The position numbers were made by a program, and so were the translations under genes. A DNA stretch of 34,394 nt from the NCBI GenBank assembly GCA_910585655.1, contig CAJUFW010000003.1, forward strand, positions 7,006 through 41,399, in the 5' to 3' direction. This DNA comes from an uncultured Lachnospiraceae bacterium. Its GTDB lineage: Bacteria > Bacillota > Clostridia > Lachnospirales > Lachnospiraceae. This document shows, piece by piece, positions 32,426 through 34,394 of this stretch; the first letter of the stretch is position 1, and every line of letters begins with the position of its first letter. Below the pieces are notes generated by a model. The model was not told where the DNA came from. It did no database searches and worked only from the letters and a program-made list of their open reading frames with translations.

Positions 32426-32863
32426 TTATTTTCCAATATCCAGCGCGCGAAGCGCCATATTTTTTGCCGCGTTAAAAGCGGTAATATTTGCCTCATAGGA
32501 ACGGCTTGCGTCAATCAAATCCGTCATTTCCTGAACAGTCGTCACATTTGGATACTCTACATAACCTTCCTCGTTCGCATCCGGATGAGATGGATCATAT
32601 ACCATCCTGGTCGGAGTCTGATCATCGGTATAGATGCTTGTTACTTTTACTCCGCTTCCTACAGAGCCTGCTGTTCTTAAAAAAATCTTACTAAAACCGG
32701 TAATGTCCCGCTCTGCAAACACAACATTTTTCCTTTTATAGACCTCACCGTTTTTATCTCGCGTCGTACTGACGTTTGCAATATTCTGTGAGATAATATC
32801 CGAGCGGACTCTCTGCGCCGTCATACCGCTCGCGCTTACGTTTAGGGAATTAAACAATGCCAA
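32426..32863 (-). CDS. flgC: Proximal rod protein FlgC (TTG start)
   Basis: 145 residues. The N-terminal LFNSLNVSASGMTAQRVRSD and ISQNIANVSTT, and the C-terminal DLIDASRSYEANITAFNAAKN are rod signatures. The start is TTG at 32863 with a strong AAGGAGGT site upstream; the first ATG would cut into the conserved coiled-coil region. It lies 15 bases after flgB. Confidence 0.95.
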   Translation of the reverse strand: MALFNSLNVSASGMTAQRVRSDIISQNIANVSTTRDKNGEVYKRKNVVFAERDITGFSKIFLRTAGSVGSGVKVTSIYTDDQTPTRMVYDPSHPDANEEGYVEYPNVTTVQEMTDLIDASRSYEANITAFNAAKNMALRALDIGK

Positions 32864-32878
32864 CGCTCTCTACCTCCT

Positions 32879-33271
32879 TTATTGGTTGCTGTTAATCACG
32901 GTCCTCAAACGGGTAAATTCCTGATTGATAGAATCCAACAGTGCATAATAGCGAAGCGTATTTTCTGCCTGATTTGCACTTTCCGTATCAATATCTACGT
33001 TGTTTCCATCCAGTCGATAGCTTAAGTCTGCCCTGTCCGTATAAATCATCGGGCTTAGAGTATCCAAATTGATCGAATCCACACGTTCCGACACCGAACC
33101 GCTTCCTGTCATCGCCGCCATCAGGTACGACTCAAACTGGACGTCTTTCCGCTTATAACCAGGAGTATCTACATTGGCAATATTATTTGAAATCACCGTA
33201 TGCCTAAGCCAGCTTGCATCCGCCGCCTTGTTCAGTACATTGATATAATTATACGCATTTGAGCCAATCAT
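32879..33271 (-). CDS. flgB: Proximal rod protein FlgB
   Basis: 130 residues. VISNNIANVDTPGYKRKDVQFE near the N-terminus and the C-terminal NTLRYYALLDSINQEFTRLRTVI mark FlgB. It is the first gene of the fla/che operon, about 35 bases after the predicted start of transcription, with a GGGAGGG ribosome site. Confidence 0.96.
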   Translation of the reverse strand: MIGSNAYNYINVLNKAADASWLRHTVISNNIANVDTPGYKRKDVQFESYLMAAMTGSGSVSERVDSINLDTLSPMIYTDRADLSYRLDGNNVDIDTESANQAENTLRYYALLDSINQEFTRLRTVINSNQ

Positions 33272-33312
33272 GGGTACTATCCCTCCCTTTTTCTTTCATT
33301 TATCCTTTACTT

Positions 33313-33340
33313 ATTATAATATACTCTCAAAAAAACGCAA
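33313..33340 (-). promoter_or_regulatory. Main fla/che operon promoter (SigA-type) upstream of flgB
   Basis: On the minus strand TTGCGT (33335-33340), 16 bases, then a consensus TATAAT (33313-33318). It lies in the 199-base codY-flgB gap, after the codY terminator and before flgB. No SigD-type motif was seen here, so initial expression of the operon probably uses the housekeeping sigma factor. Confidence 0.6.
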
Positions 33341-33391
33341 CCCTATTTTGAAAAAAAATGTCTATCTACAGAATTTACCAGGAATACACGT

Positions 33392-33432
33392 AAAAAGGAT
33401 CTATGAAACCCGCACAGCTCATAAATCCTTTT
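33392..33432 (-). terminator. Terminator after codY
   Basis: A 14-pair stem, AAAAGGAUUUAUGA with UCAUAGAUCCUUUU (one G-U), and a 12-base loop, lies about 40 bases after the codY stop and ends in a short U-run. The A-run on the other side means it could work in both directions. It separates codY from the flgB promoter. Confidence 0.65.
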
Positions 33433-33470
33433 ATCTTAGCCGACGATTTTTATTCTGCTCTCTATCCGCG

Positions 33471-34244
33471 CTATCTTCCGTTTGCCTTTTTTAGCTCCTC
33501 AAATACAATATCGTTTAATACCTTAATATACGTCCCCTTCATCCCGGAAGAACGGGACTCGATCACTCCGGCGCTCTCAAACTTCCGCAGCGCATTGACA
33601 ATCACCGAGCGGGTAATACCCACCCGATCCGCAATCTTGCTCGCCACTAAAATCCCTTCGTTTCCCTCCAGCTCCTCAAAAATATGTGTGATTGCCTCCA
33701 GCTCGGAAAAAGAAAGCGTGCTGATAGCCGAACGTACAATCTGAAGCTTCCGGTTCTCTTCTGCGTTCTCTTCATTGACGGAGCGCATCATCTCCAAACC
33801 GACAACCGTCGTACCGTACTCACTTAAAATGATATCGTCAATGGTATAAGGCTCGCCCGTTTTGTAAATAAACAGCGTTCCTAACCGCTCTCCTGCAATA
33901 TCAATCGGTATGATGATTGCCTGATACGAATCCACCCCTTCAAATTCAAATCCCAAGGTCAGCAAATTTACATTTTCCTTGGTAGAAAGGACACCTAACA
34001 GCCGCTCGTTGAGTAAGGTGTCGATATGCCTTCCCACCTCATGCTCCATCAGCTCCTTAATCTCTCCAACATCGCTTCTGGTATGAATCCCTAGGATCTT
34101 CCCCTTCCGGCTGATCACTAAAATATTCGACCCAAGAATGTCGCCTAATACCCCACAGATATCGTTAAATACGACCATATGGGAATTGTTGTTGTGCAGC
34201 AGCTTGTTGATTTTCCTTGTCTTATCCAATAATTGAACGCTCAT
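33471..34244 (-). CDS. codY: GTP- and branched-chain amino acid-sensing repressor CodY
   Basis: 257 residues, the usual length. The N-terminal GAF domain (about 1-155) binds branched-chain amino acids, and the C-terminal winged helix-turn-helix (about 185-245) contains ASKIADRVGITRSVIVNALR (201-220), nearly identical to the Bacillus recognition helix including the Ser after TR. CodY represses genes when nutrients are plentiful, and in B. subtilis it represses the flgB operon and hag. As there, codY lies directly before flgB, but here it has its own terminator. Confidence 0.97.
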   Translation of the reverse strand: MSVQLLDKTRKINKLLHNNNSHMVVFNDICGVLGDILGSNILVISRKGKILGIHTRSDVGEIKELMEHEVGRHIDTLLNERLLGVLSTKENVNLLTLGFEFEGVDSYQAIIIPIDIAGERLGTLFIYKTGEPYTIDDIILSEYGTTVVGLEMMRSVNEENAEENRKLQIVRSAISTLSFSELEAITHIFEELEGNEGILVASKIADRVGITRSVIVNALRKFESAGVIESRSSGMKGTYIKVLNDIVFEELKKANGR

Positions 34245-34352
34245 CTTGCACCCTCCATTTCTTGTATGGTGTACCCCCAGAGCTAGTATGGTATCCTGAG
34301 TCCCAAACGGCTCTCCGCTACAGTTATTAGATTATAAAATAGTCTATCATTG

Positions 34353-34382
34353 ATTATACTGAAATGCAAGCTAAACTGCGAA
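34353..34382 (-). promoter_or_regulatory. Possible codY promoter
   Basis: On the minus strand TTCGCA (34377-34382), 18 bases, then TATAAT (34353-34358). A second TATAAT stands at 34331-34336 but without a good -35. The region is AT-rich and about 110 bases upstream of the codY start. No clear CodY box (AATTTTCWGAAAATT) was seen. Confidence 0.35.
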
Positions 34383-34394
34383 TATTTTTAAGAT

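Overview
The window is almost entirely one long flagellar/chemotaxis (fla/che) cluster. Every supported gene is on the minus strand, so transcription runs from high to low coordinates. Gene content and order match the Firmicutes type known from Bacillus subtilis: codY, then flgB-flgC-fliE through flhF-flhG, cheC-cheD and sigD. Moderate GC, motAB inside the operon, a FliY-type switch protein, a TIGR02530-type gene beside flgE, and the set of small genes around sigD suggest a motile Clostridia, most likely a Lachnospiraceae (Roseburia/Agathobacter-like) gut anaerobe. The family assignment is inference from gene order and protein style, not from a search.

Layout, in transcription order. (1) 34.4-33.4 kb: codY, closed by a hairpin terminator. 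(2) 33.34 kb: a probable SigA-type promoter, then flgB, flgC, fliE, fliF, fliG, fliH, fliI, fliJ and a MotE/YlxF-like gene (rod base, MS ring, switch, export ATPase). (3) 25.95 kb: a near-perfect SigD-type promoter starting 6 bases after the ylxF-like stop, then fliK, flgD, the TIGR02530-type gene and flgE (hook and hook-length genes); stem-loops lie on both sides of flgE. (4) flbD, motA, motB, fliL (stator module). (5) 18.65 kb: a second probable internal SigA promoter whose spacer carries a perfect palindrome, then fliM, fliY, cheY, fliO, fliP, fliQ, fliR, flhB, flhA, flhF, flhG (switch, response regulator, export gate, flagellar number/placement). (6) a YcgR-like PilZ protein, cheC, cheD, a two-TM small protein, sigD, an unknown 104-residue protein, a SwrB-like coiled-coil protein and a membrane-anchored protein with an MltG-type N-terminal-like domain. 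(7) a histidine phosphatase (phosphoglycerate mutase family) and an ABC-F ATPase, tightly coupled to the end of the operon. (8) 1-490: a SigD-like promoter, a structured leader and the start of a secreted protein that runs off the window.

How it works together: CodY is a nutrient-sensing repressor next to the operon it often controls. The operon builds the basal body, export gate, hook and motor, and ends by making SigD, which switches on late genes. SigD-type promoters appear in front of fliK and in front of the secreted gene at the left edge, so feedback may boost hook genes and add one secreted product to the regulon. CheY, CheC, CheD and FliY are present, but cheA, cheW, cheB and cheR are not in the window. 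A PilZ protein occupies the position where B. subtilis has cheB-cheA-cheW, linking the motor to c-di-GMP. No RNA genes, CRISPR arrays or mobile elements were seen, and no gene-free stretch exceeds 300 bases.
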